DNA of 55,629 nucleotides from a virus, in the IMG/VR virus record IMGVR_UViG_3300047471_000175, positions 1 through 55,629 of that record; one strand, given 5' to 3'. The notes under the pieces are model-generated. The model was given only the letters and a program-made list of their open reading frames with translations, was not told where the DNA came from and did not search any database. A program made the translations under genes and the position numbers. Shown piece by piece: positions 12,923-20,900 of the stretch (position 1 is its first letter; the number at the start of each line of letters is the position of its first letter).

Positions 12923-13657
12923 TCACGCCACCGGCCGATCGAGCCACGCGCTGAACTTGTCAAGCGCGGCAGCCAACTCCGCATTCGGGTGCCCGTCAAT
13001 CGGGCCATCGTAGTATCCCGCAATGCTGGTGCTGATTTGAAGAGAGCGCACGTCGCCGGCCAGCACATCGCTTGTACCGAGGGTCGCATGTACCACGGCA
13101 GGCTCGACGGGCGGAATATCCGGAGTGGCGGACGCTGGTGTGGCTGCCATGAGCCCTTCATATCCGGCCATCGCCTCCAAAGCCCGGACATCGCGTGAAT
13201 CCTCCCCCGGCAGATTGTCAGGCGTTGTGCCGCCAGGACGCTCATACGTCTCCCCCACGCTGAACACGGCGTCTTTCACGTCGCCCGAGGTGAGCGCCAT
13301 CAACGCGCGGACAGTGCGGCTATAATCAGCGCCAGGGATTTGACCGGACAGCTCGGCGACAAGATAGCGGTAGTTGCCTTCGTCGGACTGCCATTCAAGA
13401 TTATTGTCGTTGCAGAAACCGAGGAAGGTTTCGCGCCGATCGGCTGTCCACTGGCCCCAGCCGTAGCCGCCTCGGCCCTCGGGCTGGCCGATCTCGCGGA
13501 GCTTCGTGAGCTTTCCGGACTCGTACCCGAGGTTGCCGACAATCCCGCCAGCGCGCCACGGTTCAACAAGGTTGAGATCGCGGGTGAGCGCCATAACCAG
13601 CCACCCAGCGCGTACCGGCCAGCCCGCCGAGGCGGGCGGCATATCGAATTTAGCCAT
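12923..13657 (-). CDS. Endolysin: tail-lysozyme-type muramidase with C-terminal binding domain
   Basis: A 244-residue lytic enzyme. Residues about 35-150 match the phage tail lysozyme-like family: Ala-Gly-Gly-Ile-Val-Gly-Asn-Leu-Gly-Tyr-Glu-Ser-Gly (36-48, with the likely catalytic Glu46) and Gly-Tyr-Gly-Trp-Gly-Gln-Trp-Thr (64-71). A Pro/Ala linker (about 170-187) leads to a C-terminal domain with Tyr-Tyr-Asp-Gly-Pro-Ile-Asp-Gly, like peptidoglycan-binding modules. There is no signal peptide, so release needs the holin. It starts at ATG 13657, overlapping the previous gene by 8 bases, with AGGA upstream. Confidence 0.85.
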   Translation of the reverse strand: MAKFDMPPASAGWPVRAGWLVMALTRDLNLVEPWRAGGIVGNLGYESGKLTKLREIGQPEGRGGYGWGQWTADRRETFLGFCNDNNLEWQSDEGNYRYLVAELSGQIPGADYSRTVRALMALTSGDVKDAVFSVGETYERPGGTTPDNLPGEDSRDVRALEAMAGYEGLMAATPASATPDIPPVEPAVVHATLGTSDVLAGDVRSLQISTSIAGYYDGPIDGHPNAELAAALDKFSAWLDRPVA

Positions 13658-13832
13658 TGGGTTTTCCTGTCGTTGGGGTTGTGGGTATTACGGCTCGGAT
13701 CGCTTGTAGATCAGCGAGTCGCTGCCGGGCGGCTTGGGCTCGGTTGTGAGCCTCCGTCTCAGCCAATGTCAAGATACTGACATCGTTCTGTGCGGCCTTG
13801 ATCTCGGCCGCTATGGCGTCCATTGGGCTCAT
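13650..13832 (-). CDS. Small Ala-rich helical protein
   Basis: A 60-residue protein, one long Ala/Gln/Leu helix with a Pro/Thr tail. I place the start at ATG 13832, which overlaps the preceding stop (TAATG); a further in-frame start five codons upstream lies in that gene. It sits between the last structural gene and the endolysin. No family is recognised; the heptads suggest coiled-coil oligomerisation. Confidence 0.6.
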   Translation of the reverse strand: MSPMDAIAAEIKAAQNDVSILTLAETEAHNRAQAARQRLADLQAIRAVIPTTPTTGKPNG

Positions 13833-14242
13833 TAGAACACAACCCAACCGCCGCTGTCGGGGATGCCATTGTAACTGGCGCCGGCCGGCGTGACGGGCAA
13901 GCCAGTGATTCCGGTATCGAAGAACGCGATGAGTCGACTCGTGCCCGGCACGCCGGTATCGACGAACAAGATCACAGCTTCAACCGAGACGCCCGTAACG
14001 CTTTCCCATCGGCAATTCGCGCTGGTGAACGCAGCGAGATCGGAAACGGCTTTGCTGGCGAGGTTGCCCGACAAGGCGATCCGCGCGCCGCTCGGGACAT
14101 CTGAGAGGAATTCGTGCGCGTCATCGTAAGTGTACGCGCCGAGATCAACCATGATGGCTTTGATGTTGCCGGTCAGAAGATTGCAGTTGGCCCCGCCAGT
14201 GACAGAGGCTTTCGTGAACTTCGGGTAAACCTTGTTTGCCAT
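13832..14242 (-). CDS. Conserved phage structural protein
   Basis: A 136-residue protein of a family I recognise from many siphoviruses: Ala-Asn-Lys-Val-Tyr-Pro-Lys at the start, Ile-Met-Val-Asp-Leu-Gly-Ala-Tyr-Thr-Tyr-Asp, His-Glu-Phe-Leu-Ser-Asp-Val-Pro-Ser-Gly-Ala-Arg (about 43-54) and a C-terminal Thr-Gly-Leu-Pro-Val-Thr-Pro. It is usually found among tail fibre or late structural genes. Position after the fibre genes supports a virion role, although the exact location is unknown. Confidence 0.75.
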   Translation of the reverse strand: MANKVYPKFTKASVTGGANCNLLTGNIKAIMVDLGAYTYDDAHEFLSDVPSGARIALSGNLASKAVSDLAAFTSANCRWESVTGVSVEAVILFVDTGVPGTSRLIAFFDTGITGLPVTPAGASYNGIPDSGGWVVF

Positions 14243-14254
14243 CGATTTGATCCT

Positions 14255-15595
14255 CTACATAATTGAGACAGCGGATTGAAGAGTACCGCTGGGAAAGCTT
14301 TCACCCGCCATGAAAGATGCAATCACAGCTTCTTCATGGGTATTTGATGTTGTCCATGTCGGATTGATAGCGGCAGCGGTAGTTTGAATCGTATAGGCAA
14401 GAGCGACACCAAACGAACTTCCGCCAATTAGAGGTAGTTGTTCAAGTATCGTTCCGGTGCTCACTGATACCGTGCCGGTCCAGGCATCGCAAATTCCATA
14501 AACAATCAATTCCTTATCAAGCAAAGGGGTGATACTGCCGCAAGCAAGTGACGTTGATCCTGCGGTAATAGCACCGTTCATCTGATCAAAGGGATTTTTA
14601 TCGGAAACTACGCCAGAAAATGCAGCAACAGCAATTCCCGAAAAGCGCCCGCTATTCGAGAGCGTAAAAGTGTGACCTGTACCAACTGTCGGGTTTCTGC
14701 AAAATGCTATCCGTGTGCGCCCGGCACTACCAGCGCCGATAAAGTATGGCAATATCAGCCATGCATTGCTTTTATTATCGGAGATTACGCTTGCTGCATC
14801 TTGGTTAAAATCGGTGAGAACTGCGACTAAGAAATTGGCGCCAGAGGTGTTAATGCTACCTGTTGTAACTGATGTACCGCCTTGGGCGCTGACATGGGAA
14901 ACCAAAGCAATAGTGGATGAAGGGGTGCCGGCTGTATCGGCGGTCCAACCGGAGCTGGTCAGCAATGATATTGCGGCGGCGCCAGGAACCGCCCCGCTTG
15001 TTCCGAGATGAAAACTGACAGACTGGCTACCCGTTCCCACAATGCCCGCCGTTTTATAACCACTGGCGAACGAAGTTGTAGATTGCAAAAGCATATCGGA
15101 GCCACTGTTCGCGCTTATGAGTGGGGATACGCGCCCCCAAATGAATCCGATTAAAACTGCCGATGAGGATACGACTGTAGTTGCTTGAGCGAAATCGGCA
15201 ACGCTAGTCAAGCTCTGACCAATCGCATGACTATCAATCGGGCTTGTTTGATCAATGCCATAAGCTACAAGGGATTGACCCTGCACAAAACTGGTGGAGG
15301 CTGATAAAGTGGCAACGATAGAATTTGATCCTGCGGCCGGCCCTTTTAGATACCATATCTCAAAATCTTGTGTTTGGCTTTCCAGGCTCGACGTTATGCT
15401 GTCGAGCTTGGTCATTGCCGTTCCGCCGCAAGTTATACCTGTAACCGTGCGAGCGGAAGAATTGTAAAGCCCCATCGAAACGAAGATAACAGGTTCATTG
15501 CCGCTTACATTATGAGTCCATGTAAGCGAGGAGACGCTGGTAGCCCAAGTGCCGCCTTGACTCTCAGAGGCATCAAATGCATTACGGATCGTCAT
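14255..15595 (-). CDS. Putative tail-fibre/adhesin protein with two similar beta domains
   Basis: A 446-residue beta-rich, Ser/Thr/Gly-rich protein. Two halves share the same order: an Ala-Thr-Ser-Val or Ser-Val-Thr-Thr strand, an Ile-x-Asp/Cys-x turn, a Tyr-Leu/Phe-Cys-Arg strand with Gly-x-x-x-Ser/Thr, then Ala-Phe/Tyr-x-Gly. This suggests an internal duplication of a jelly-roll-like domain. It starts in an ATGA overlap with the large fibre gene (15592-15595). Likely a receptor-binding tip or fibre subunit. Confidence 0.7.
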   Translation of the reverse strand: MTIRNAFDASESQGGTWATSVSSLTWTHNVSGNEPVIFVSMGLYNSSARTVTGITCGGTAMTKLDSITSSLESQTQDFEIWYLKGPAAGSNSIVATLSASTSFVQGQSLVAYGIDQTSPIDSHAIGQSLTSVADFAQATTVVSSSAVLIGFIWGRVSPLISANSGSDMLLQSTTSFASGYKTAGIVGTGSQSVSFHLGTSGAVPGAAAISLLTSSGWTADTAGTPSSTIALVSHVSAQGGTSVTTGSINTSGANFLVAVLTDFNQDAASVISDNKSNAWLILPYFIGAGSAGRTRIAFCRNPTVGTGHTFTLSNSGRFSGIAVAAFSGVVSDKNPFDQMNGAITAGSTSLACGSITPLLDKELIVYGICDAWTGTVSVSTGTILEQLPLIGGSSFGVALAYTIQTTAAAINPTWTTSNTHEEAVIASFMAGESFPSGTLQSAVSIM

Positions 15596-17967
15596 GTTTC
15601 AGATCCAACGATTGTCGCATAGAATCCTGCGAATGTAGCATCAGGAGTACCCGGCGCTACGATACGAAGCCTATCGTTTGCAGCAAAACTAATTGAAGTA
15701 CCTCCCGAGCTGGCGAATGTCGGGGTGACAGTGCCCGTCGCGAACGTAATGGTGCCAACTTGCGAAAACGTGTTGGGAGTTGCCGCCGCAGCTTTCTCAA
15801 CACTGAACACAGTGCTTCCGGTAGTGACCGCCGAACCGCCAGCACGGCTTGTGCGACCGAGATAGGAGCCGAAATTCGCTGGAATGGTAACGGCACATGA
15901 AAAATCGTGGTGCCCAACGACTTGACTCGCGGTATAGGCGGTTGTCTGCGGAGCCGAGAATCCGACATCGTAATGCGCTCGGGCATTTATCCACTGACCG
16001 CTGACATTAACAAGAATATCGTTTTCAGCCGCAGAGGTAATTGTTGCATCGGATAAACCGTCAAGCGTGGTTGGCCCTGTTCCGGCCGGAACGGAAAATG
16101 TACCACCAGCCCCAAGAAACTTTCCAGCAGCCGCATCCCCGGCACCCGGCGCTGGGACCAAGCCTTTTGTTCCGCCGGAGCCACTGTCGCCGACAACCGC
16201 ATTCAATTCGGCCGTGAGCTGAGTCGCCGTAAGATCGATCACATCGGCTGTCGAGCCGGTATTATTACCTCGGAAGGTATGCGATGCCATTTGCGTTTGC
16301 ATCGCAGCGGTGACTTTGTGTGAGCCGATCGCGGTAACGCCGGTATTCGAGATTGTGACATCGCCAGTGACCGCTACATCGGTTGCGATATTGCTTCCAT
16401 TACCGACGAAAATGTGCGTGCTTGCCAGAGAGGAAGAAAGCCCGCCAGGAACTACCCATGTGCCGCCCGCACCAAGAACCTTGCCAGCAGCCGCATCCCC
16501 TGCGCCCGGCGCTGGAACCAAGCCTTTCGTGCCACCGGAGCCGGTATCGCCTACCATCGTGGGAACGGCCACGCCGCCCGTATCGGCGATCAGGACATCA
16601 TCAACATAGTAGGCATGGAAGTTCAGCGTGCCGAGCCCTTGAGACGTGAGCCCACCCGCACTTATGCCTGCATCCTCCCATAAGACAAGCGAGCTGAAAG
16701 CACTCCCTGTCGCCCAAGGCGCATAGCCGCTGGGCGGCGTTGCTGCGAATGCCGATCCTCCGGCATTCATTGTTGTCGTCTCGCCGGAAGCGTTTTCGTT
16801 GCTCGTAAACGCGATAGCAAGAGATGCACCAAACGGAGTGAAATGAAAACCGTGAGTGGAAATCGATGCAGGATCACCGGCCGACGAATTGTTGCCGTAC
16901 CAAACGGTAGGCGCCGAACAATCACGAACAAGGATATAACCGTTATCCAAGTCGACGGCGAAACCTAACCACTTGTTGACGAGGCCGGGTGCCGGGTCCA
17001 TGCCAGAAGCGGTTGAGGCTCCCCCTACCATGAAATTCCGGCTTATATTGCTGAATACGTTAAACCCAACACTCTTTGTTGTACCAGCGACGGCGGGAGA
17101 AAGATCGCCAACCCTTCGGTCATTCGCATGAGCGGGCTCCGCGAGGCCGAAATATACATCGCTCGCCGAAGTGGTTATATGCAGCTCGAAATACTTTTTT
17201 CCGGATGAATTGAGCGCGGTGCCGATAATCGTATCGACGATGGAGCCGGTAACAGTGGTAGCGATAAGATTGCTGCCGCTTAATGTGAAATCGGTGTTGT
17301 ATGTTCCGTCCCATGAATCAACTGACGCACCGGCCGCGTTCACTCCAAATTTCATTCGAGACGCGCGGGTGCTTGCCGTCCAATTTTCGGCGGCCTCGGT
17401 TAGAATTTGTCCTGCAATGCTCCATCCATTGATATTTTCATTCCAACCCCATGCGGTATATCCGCCAATAAGCATTCCATCAGTCGGATATGTTGGCGCG
17501 TCTTCTGTACCGGCTGCGCCGCGAGATTCAAACGATGCATAACTGCCGGAAGCGCCACCAACGAAGTTGTCCAATGCGACAGCCGAGCCGCCTGTATTTC
17601 GAACGGTCAGGCTTTGGAAAAACCCTTCCATGGCTGGCGTGTAAATAAAAATTTCGCTCACGCCAACAAGGTTTATGCGCGCGTTCGCATTGCTGGATTC
17701 GATGACGATATCGCGGGTCCATGTGCTCGGCGTGCCGAGCGTGACAGTGCCGATACCGTTTTCCCAACCGAGCCCGTCGCCCGACAACAACGTATAAGGC
17801 GCTTGTGCCTGATCTCCCGGCGTAGTGTCGCCATAGAATGTCAGAAGCCCATCAACCAAAGTTTGATGGCGCAGCCTTGCTCCGAGATCGAGGTTGATCG
17901 TCGCCCCGGTTCCGGTCGACGCTGTTGTTTCCCGTGCTCGGGGAGCTTTACGGAAGGGTACGGCCAT
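15592..17967 (-). CDS. Large tail fibre protein with SPRY-like domain and twin Gly-rich repeats
   Basis: A 791-residue fibre protein. Residues about 1-255 are beta-rich. About 257-415 resemble a SPRY domain (Lys-Tyr-Phe-Glu-Leu, Val-Tyr-Phe-Gly-Leu, Gly-Phe-Ala-Val-Asp-Leu-Asp-Asn-Gly, Trp-Tyr-Gly-Asn-Asn), a protein/glycan-binding fold. Two nearly identical Gly-rich repeats (about 470-501 and 590-620: Gly-Gly-Thr-Lys-Gly-Leu-Val-Pro-Ala-Pro-Gly-Ala-Gly) follow, exactly 120 residues apart. It likely binds the host surface. Confidence 0.8.
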   Translation of the reverse strand: MAVPFRKAPRARETTASTGTGATINLDLGARLRHQTLVDGLLTFYGDTTPGDQAQAPYTLLSGDGLGWENGIGTVTLGTPSTWTRDIVIESSNANARINLVGVSEIFIYTPAMEGFFQSLTVRNTGGSAVALDNFVGGASGSYASFESRGAAGTEDAPTYPTDGMLIGGYTAWGWNENINGWSIAGQILTEAAENWTASTRASRMKFGVNAAGASVDSWDGTYNTDFTLSGSNLIATTVTGSIVDTIIGTALNSSGKKYFELHITTSASDVYFGLAEPAHANDRRVGDLSPAVAGTTKSVGFNVFSNISRNFMVGGASTASGMDPAPGLVNKWLGFAVDLDNGYILVRDCSAPTVWYGNNSSAGDPASISTHGFHFTPFGASLAIAFTSNENASGETTTMNAGGSAFAATPPSGYAPWATGSAFSSLVLWEDAGISAGGLTSQGLGTLNFHAYYVDDVLIADTGGVAVPTMVGDTGSGGTKGLVPAPGAGDAAAGKVLGAGGTWVVPGGLSSSLASTHIFVGNGSNIATDVAVTGDVTISNTGVTAIGSHKVTAAMQTQMASHTFRGNNTGSTADVIDLTATQLTAELNAVVGDSGSGGTKGLVPAPGAGDAAAGKFLGAGGTFSVPAGTGPTTLDGLSDATITSAAENDILVNVSGQWINARAHYDVGFSAPQTTAYTASQVVGHHDFSCAVTIPANFGSYLGRTSRAGGSAVTTGSTVFSVEKAAAATPNTFSQVGTITFATGTVTPTFASSGGTSISFAANDRLRIVAPGTPDATFAGFYATIVGSET
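16106..16555 (-). repeat. Twin Gly-rich coding repeat, 360-bp spacing
   Basis: Two copies of about 90 bases inside the fibre gene (about 16106-16195 and 16466-16555) encode nearly the same Gly/Ala/Pro-rich segment with Val-Pro-Ala-Pro-Gly-Ala-Gly-Asp. Corresponding bases are exactly 360 apart. They could be a substrate for recombination that removes or duplicates the intervening 120-residue fibre segment. Confidence 0.7.
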
Positions 17968-17975
17968 GTCAGCTC

Positions 17976-18431
17976 CTAAATCGAATCGCCGCCGATCGAA
18001 TCATCATCGTCGTCTTTACCTTCGGCCTCGGTAACAGTGAGGCCAGGGAAGCTCGCCGCATGAGTAATCGTCGGCAGAAGTATTTCACCATCGGGCGGGG
18101 ATTCATCTATCTCCAAGCCAGGGAAGCTCGCCGCATGAGTAATCGTCGGCAGAAGTATTTCACCATCGGGCGGGGATTCTTGAATCTCCAAAGTGGGGAA
18201 GCTCGCAGTATGTGTGATCGTCGGGAAGAGGATATTGAAATCATCTCCCGAGGTAATCCGCAATCCAGGGAAGCTCGCACTATGAACAATGCGCGGAAAA
18301 ATTATTTCGGCATCCGGAGATACCAACATATGTGGAAATTTAGCGTGATGCTTAAACGTGCGTAAAAGGATGTCGCCTTCGGCGGCAACCCTAACCACTT
18401 CGGGGAGAATTGTGAACTTACGAATGGTCAC
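17976..18431 (-). CDS. Tail appendage protein built of about 25-residue repeats
   Basis: A 151-residue protein made of at least four repeats of the form Ile-(Leu/Phe)-(Leu/Phe)-Pro-x-Ile-x-His-x-Ala-Ser-Phe-Pro-x-Leu-x-Ile followed by a polar linker (Glu-Ser-Pro-Pro-Asp-Gly); an earlier degenerate copy has Lys-Phe-Pro. The last two are nearly identical, with 25-residue period. The C-terminus ends in an Asp run. The pattern suggests a beta-solenoid or beads-on-string fibre segment. It is coupled by a 4-base overlap to the upstream gene. Function is unknown. Confidence 0.7.
   Translation of the reverse strand: MTIRKFTILPEVVRVAAEGDILLRTFKHHAKFPHMLVSPDAEIIFPRIVHSASFPGLRITSGDDFNILFPTITHTASFPTLEIQESPPDGEILLPTITHAASFPGLEIDESPPDGEILLPTITHAASFPGLTVTEAEGKDDDDDSIGGDSI
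18042..18179 (-). repeat. 75-bp tandem coding repeat
   Basis: A 63-base stretch at 18042-18104 recurs without change at 18117-18179, so the period is 75 bases (25 codons, in frame). Older, diverged copies extend to about 18300. Perfect identity at the DNA level shows a very recent duplication, and the array could expand or contract by slippage. Confidence 0.9.
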
Positions 18432-19213
18432 GGCAAAATGACTTGTATCGCTGCAAATTCGAAAGAGAACATCGATGCGGTGGCATCGTCGACAAGTTGC
18501 CGGCCTACCGCGAACCGGCCTCCGATCTCGAATTCAAGGTCCGTATCGAGGGATACCGTGCCGATGTTTTCTCCGATCTCAAAATGAATTGAGCCAGAAA
18601 TGATATCGTTCAGATAGAGATTGAAATCCTGCGCCTCAGTAGACGGCGCCTCTTGGAGATATGCTTGGTGCGCGGTGTTCGTGAATGGTGTCTTAGGAAT
18701 TTTGATTTTCCGGGTGAATGCTTCCTGATATAGATAGACGACATCGGTTGAGATATCCTTGAGAACGCCAGGGTAATAGGCGCCTACATCGCACGCCAGA
18801 TTATCGGCTGGTGCGAAAGCAAACATTTCGAAATAGACGGGCTGACCGTCTACCGTGGTGTTCTTGTCGAAATTGGCGAGCGACAAATGATCTTGCATGA
18901 CAAGATATAAGCCGACGCCGGTAACTTTGAAGATGTCTAAATCCTGATAGAGAACACTCGGAATCCATTCATCGCGCCACTTCTGTTGAACGATCGGCAT
19001 CGCCACCGGGCCGATGTCCGTGCCGTCGCTCATGTGGAACGTAAGATTTCTGCCGGCCGAAGAGATGCCGGTGATCTCAATCGGAGTCGGGGAATTCGCA
19101 ATTAAACTATTGAGAGCCGATCGTAGCTCCCAAAAATTGAGATCGAACTGATGCGCGGTGAGTGGGCCAATGCCCGCGCCCCACCTCTCGTTGTCGGTTG
19201 TCACAAAATACAT
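18428..19213 (-). CDS. Putative tail appendage protein, 261 aa
   Basis: A beta-rich protein. The N-terminal 45 residues (Phe-Asp-Leu-Asn-Phe-Trp-Glu-Leu-Arg-Ser-Ala-Leu) resemble tail-attachment segments seen before phage collagen-like or carbohydrate-binding domains. The remainder has aromatic strands with no catalytic motif. It sits between tail tip and fibre genes, which supports a fibre or receptor-binding role. Confidence 0.65.
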   Translation of the reverse strand: MYFVTTDNERWGAGIGPLTAHQFDLNFWELRSALNSLIANSPTPIEITGISSAGRNLTFHMSDGTDIGPVAMPIVQQKWRDEWIPSVLYQDLDIFKVTGVGLYLVMQDHLSLANFDKNTTVDGQPVYFEMFAFAPADNLACDVGAYYPGVLKDISTDVVYLYQEAFTRKIKIPKTPFTNTAHQAYLQEAPSTEAQDFNLYLNDIISGSIHFEIGENIGTVSLDTDLEFEIGGRFAVGRQLVDDATASMFSFEFAAIQVILP

Positions 19214-19251
19214 GACGGCACCCCCGTTGAGCTTATACCAGCTAAGATTTT

Positions 19252-20382
19252 CTAGGTCAACGGCACAAAACCGTGACGATCAAACTTGGCTATTACTTTG
19301 TTAATCGTATCTCTTCCATTCGCAGTCTGAGAAGTTTTGACCATATGGCTCACCGGGTCTAGTGGAGGCGTACTAGGTGGAGACAACGGGCTCGACGATA
19401 TTACGGTTCGCTTCTCGGCGGCAGACCATGTACCGCCTCCTGTAAAGAAATTTATTTGGACGGCGCTATTAGTATTAGCTGTTTGCTGAAAAAGTCTTAT
19501 GCTGACAATACGGTTGCCAAGCTTCGAAAGATTTACGGCATAGCAATCTCTAAACCTTTCCTCCGTTCTAATGTTCGGATACTTCCCGTAAGCCGAACCC
19601 ACTAGCACAGGGAGAAACGGCGGAAATCCTGTGATTGAATGAGGATAGTTAAACTGCCAGCCCGGATAAGAGAATGTTTGATATCCGTCAGGACTAAACA
19701 ATGCAAAAACTGATCCTGTTGTTTGCCATGGAAGAGGTAAATATGAAATACTAATAGTTCCCCAGCCACCATCAGGTTCCGGCACTTCAACATCTCGAAA
19801 GTCTGTCACATTTCGTAAAATAGTTCCGTCCGGATGCACGGATAAAAAGTTAGATATTATATCGGCTTGCAAGGATACATGGGTACTATCATCTGCGCGA
19901 GCTGTTTCCGTGGCATTGTAAGCTTCTATGAAAGCGTCGACAGTAGCTTGATCTTCTATTCGGAACCTCTCGATGGGATCGATTACTTCAACAGGAGGAA
20001 ATAATTGAAGCGGTGCCCATTCCGCAAATAAATTTTGATAGGTAAAGCCCGATGGAGCTGATTCCTCGGAGATAGGGTTGTTCTCGTCAAACTTAATTCG
20101 GATGATCGGAACATCCGGGTCGACACCAGCACGGTTGATTACATCGTTCACCTTGAAGGTATCAGCAGTTTCCGTCTCGGCGATGAAAGCAGGCGGGATA
20201 GCGACTACCGGAGGTGTGGCTGTAGGATCGTCTTTAGTCTCGATAAGAAAATCCCAATCAAAATTCTGAGGATAGGTCAGCTCAAGCACAGCGAAACCTC
20301 CCCAATGAACTTCTTTCAACTTCAAGCCGAAGATGTGATCATTGAGGCCGGCAGGAAAGTCTTTGTTTCCTTGCGTAATCAT
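19252..20382 (-). CDS. Putative tail-tip/fibre protein, 376 aa
   Basis: A 376-residue protein with a beta-rich N-terminal half, Pro-rich elements and aromatic residues. Its codons are more A/T-rich than the surrounding genes, so it may have been exchanged recently, as often happens with host-range proteins. It overlaps the preceding gene by 4 bases (20379-20382). No family is recognised; position argues for a virion role. Confidence 0.65.
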   Translation of the reverse strand: MITQGNKDFPAGLNDHIFGLKLKEVHWGGFAVLELTYPQNFDWDFLIETKDDPTATPPVVAIPPAFIAETETADTFKVNDVINRAGVDPDVPIIRIKFDENNPISEESAPSGFTYQNLFAEWAPLQLFPPVEVIDPIERFRIEDQATVDAFIEAYNATETARADDSTHVSLQADIISNFLSVHPDGTILRNVTDFRDVEVPEPDGGWGTISISYLPLPWQTTGSVFALFSPDGYQTFSYPGWQFNYPHSITGFPPFLPVLVGSAYGKYPNIRTEERFRDCYAVNLSKLGNRIVSIRLFQQTANTNSAVQINFFTGGGTWSAAEKRTVISSSPLSPPSTPPLDPVSHMVKTSQTANGRDTINKVIAKFDRHGFVPLT

Positions 20383-20900
20383 GGCAACGGTATTTCACTC
20401 GGCCCGGCTGCTTTTGGATCAAGTTCGTATTCGCTCTTCGCCGTGTTGACCGGAGCGGTATTCGGGTCTACCGGCTTAGAGTCTATTGTCGGGTTATCCC
20501 CGGTTGGTACAATTGTTGGGTCCGGAGGTTGCTTATAGGCTGTGCTCGGATCGGCGCCTCCGCTGTTCCCGCTAAGATTCTTTCCGGCATCAGTAGTGGA
20601 GGGCGGCGGAAGCTCGCGCGAGAACTGAATAGAATCGATCCGCTGGGCAACGACAAACTGGCTTTTGTCATCCGGATTTTCAATACGAACGTCCGTAGTC
20701 TTGCGGCTGATTTCCTTGTTCGGTTTGTTGTCCGGATCGATCACCTTCAGGGTAAACGAGAATATGTCGGGCGATTGTCCGACAGCCCCGATCACAATCA
20801 AAGGAGTCTCATTCGACCGCTTGACTGCCGTAGTTATGGCCGAGCGCCGGGTTGTCAGTACCGGAACGGCTTGGAACGGGCGGACGATATACTCAAGCAT
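20379..20900 (-). CDS. Putative tail protein with Pro/Asp-rich tail
   Basis: A 173-residue protein. The first 100 residues appear to form a beta domain (Leu-Ile-Val-Ile-Gly-Ala-Val, then Thr-Leu-Lys-Val-Ile-Asp-Pro-Asp). The last 70 are Pro, Asp, Thr and Gly-rich and probably disordered. ATG 20900 overlaps the previous stop by 8 bases; the longer frame to 20915 was rejected. It sits between the tail hub and fibre genes. Confidence 0.6.
   Translation of the reverse strand: MLEYIVRPFQAVPVLTTRRSAITTAVKRSNETPLIVIGAVGQSPDIFSFTLKVIDPDNKPNKEISRKTTDVRIENPDDKSQFVVAQRIDSIQFSRELPPPSTTDAGKNLSGNSGGADPSTAYKQPPDPTIVPTGDNPTIDSKPVDPNTAPVNTAKSEYELDPKAAGPSEIPLP

Noticed and set aside
13832-14104. + strand frames over the late structural gene
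   Set aside because: Antisense to a conserved structural protein and without ribosome sites.
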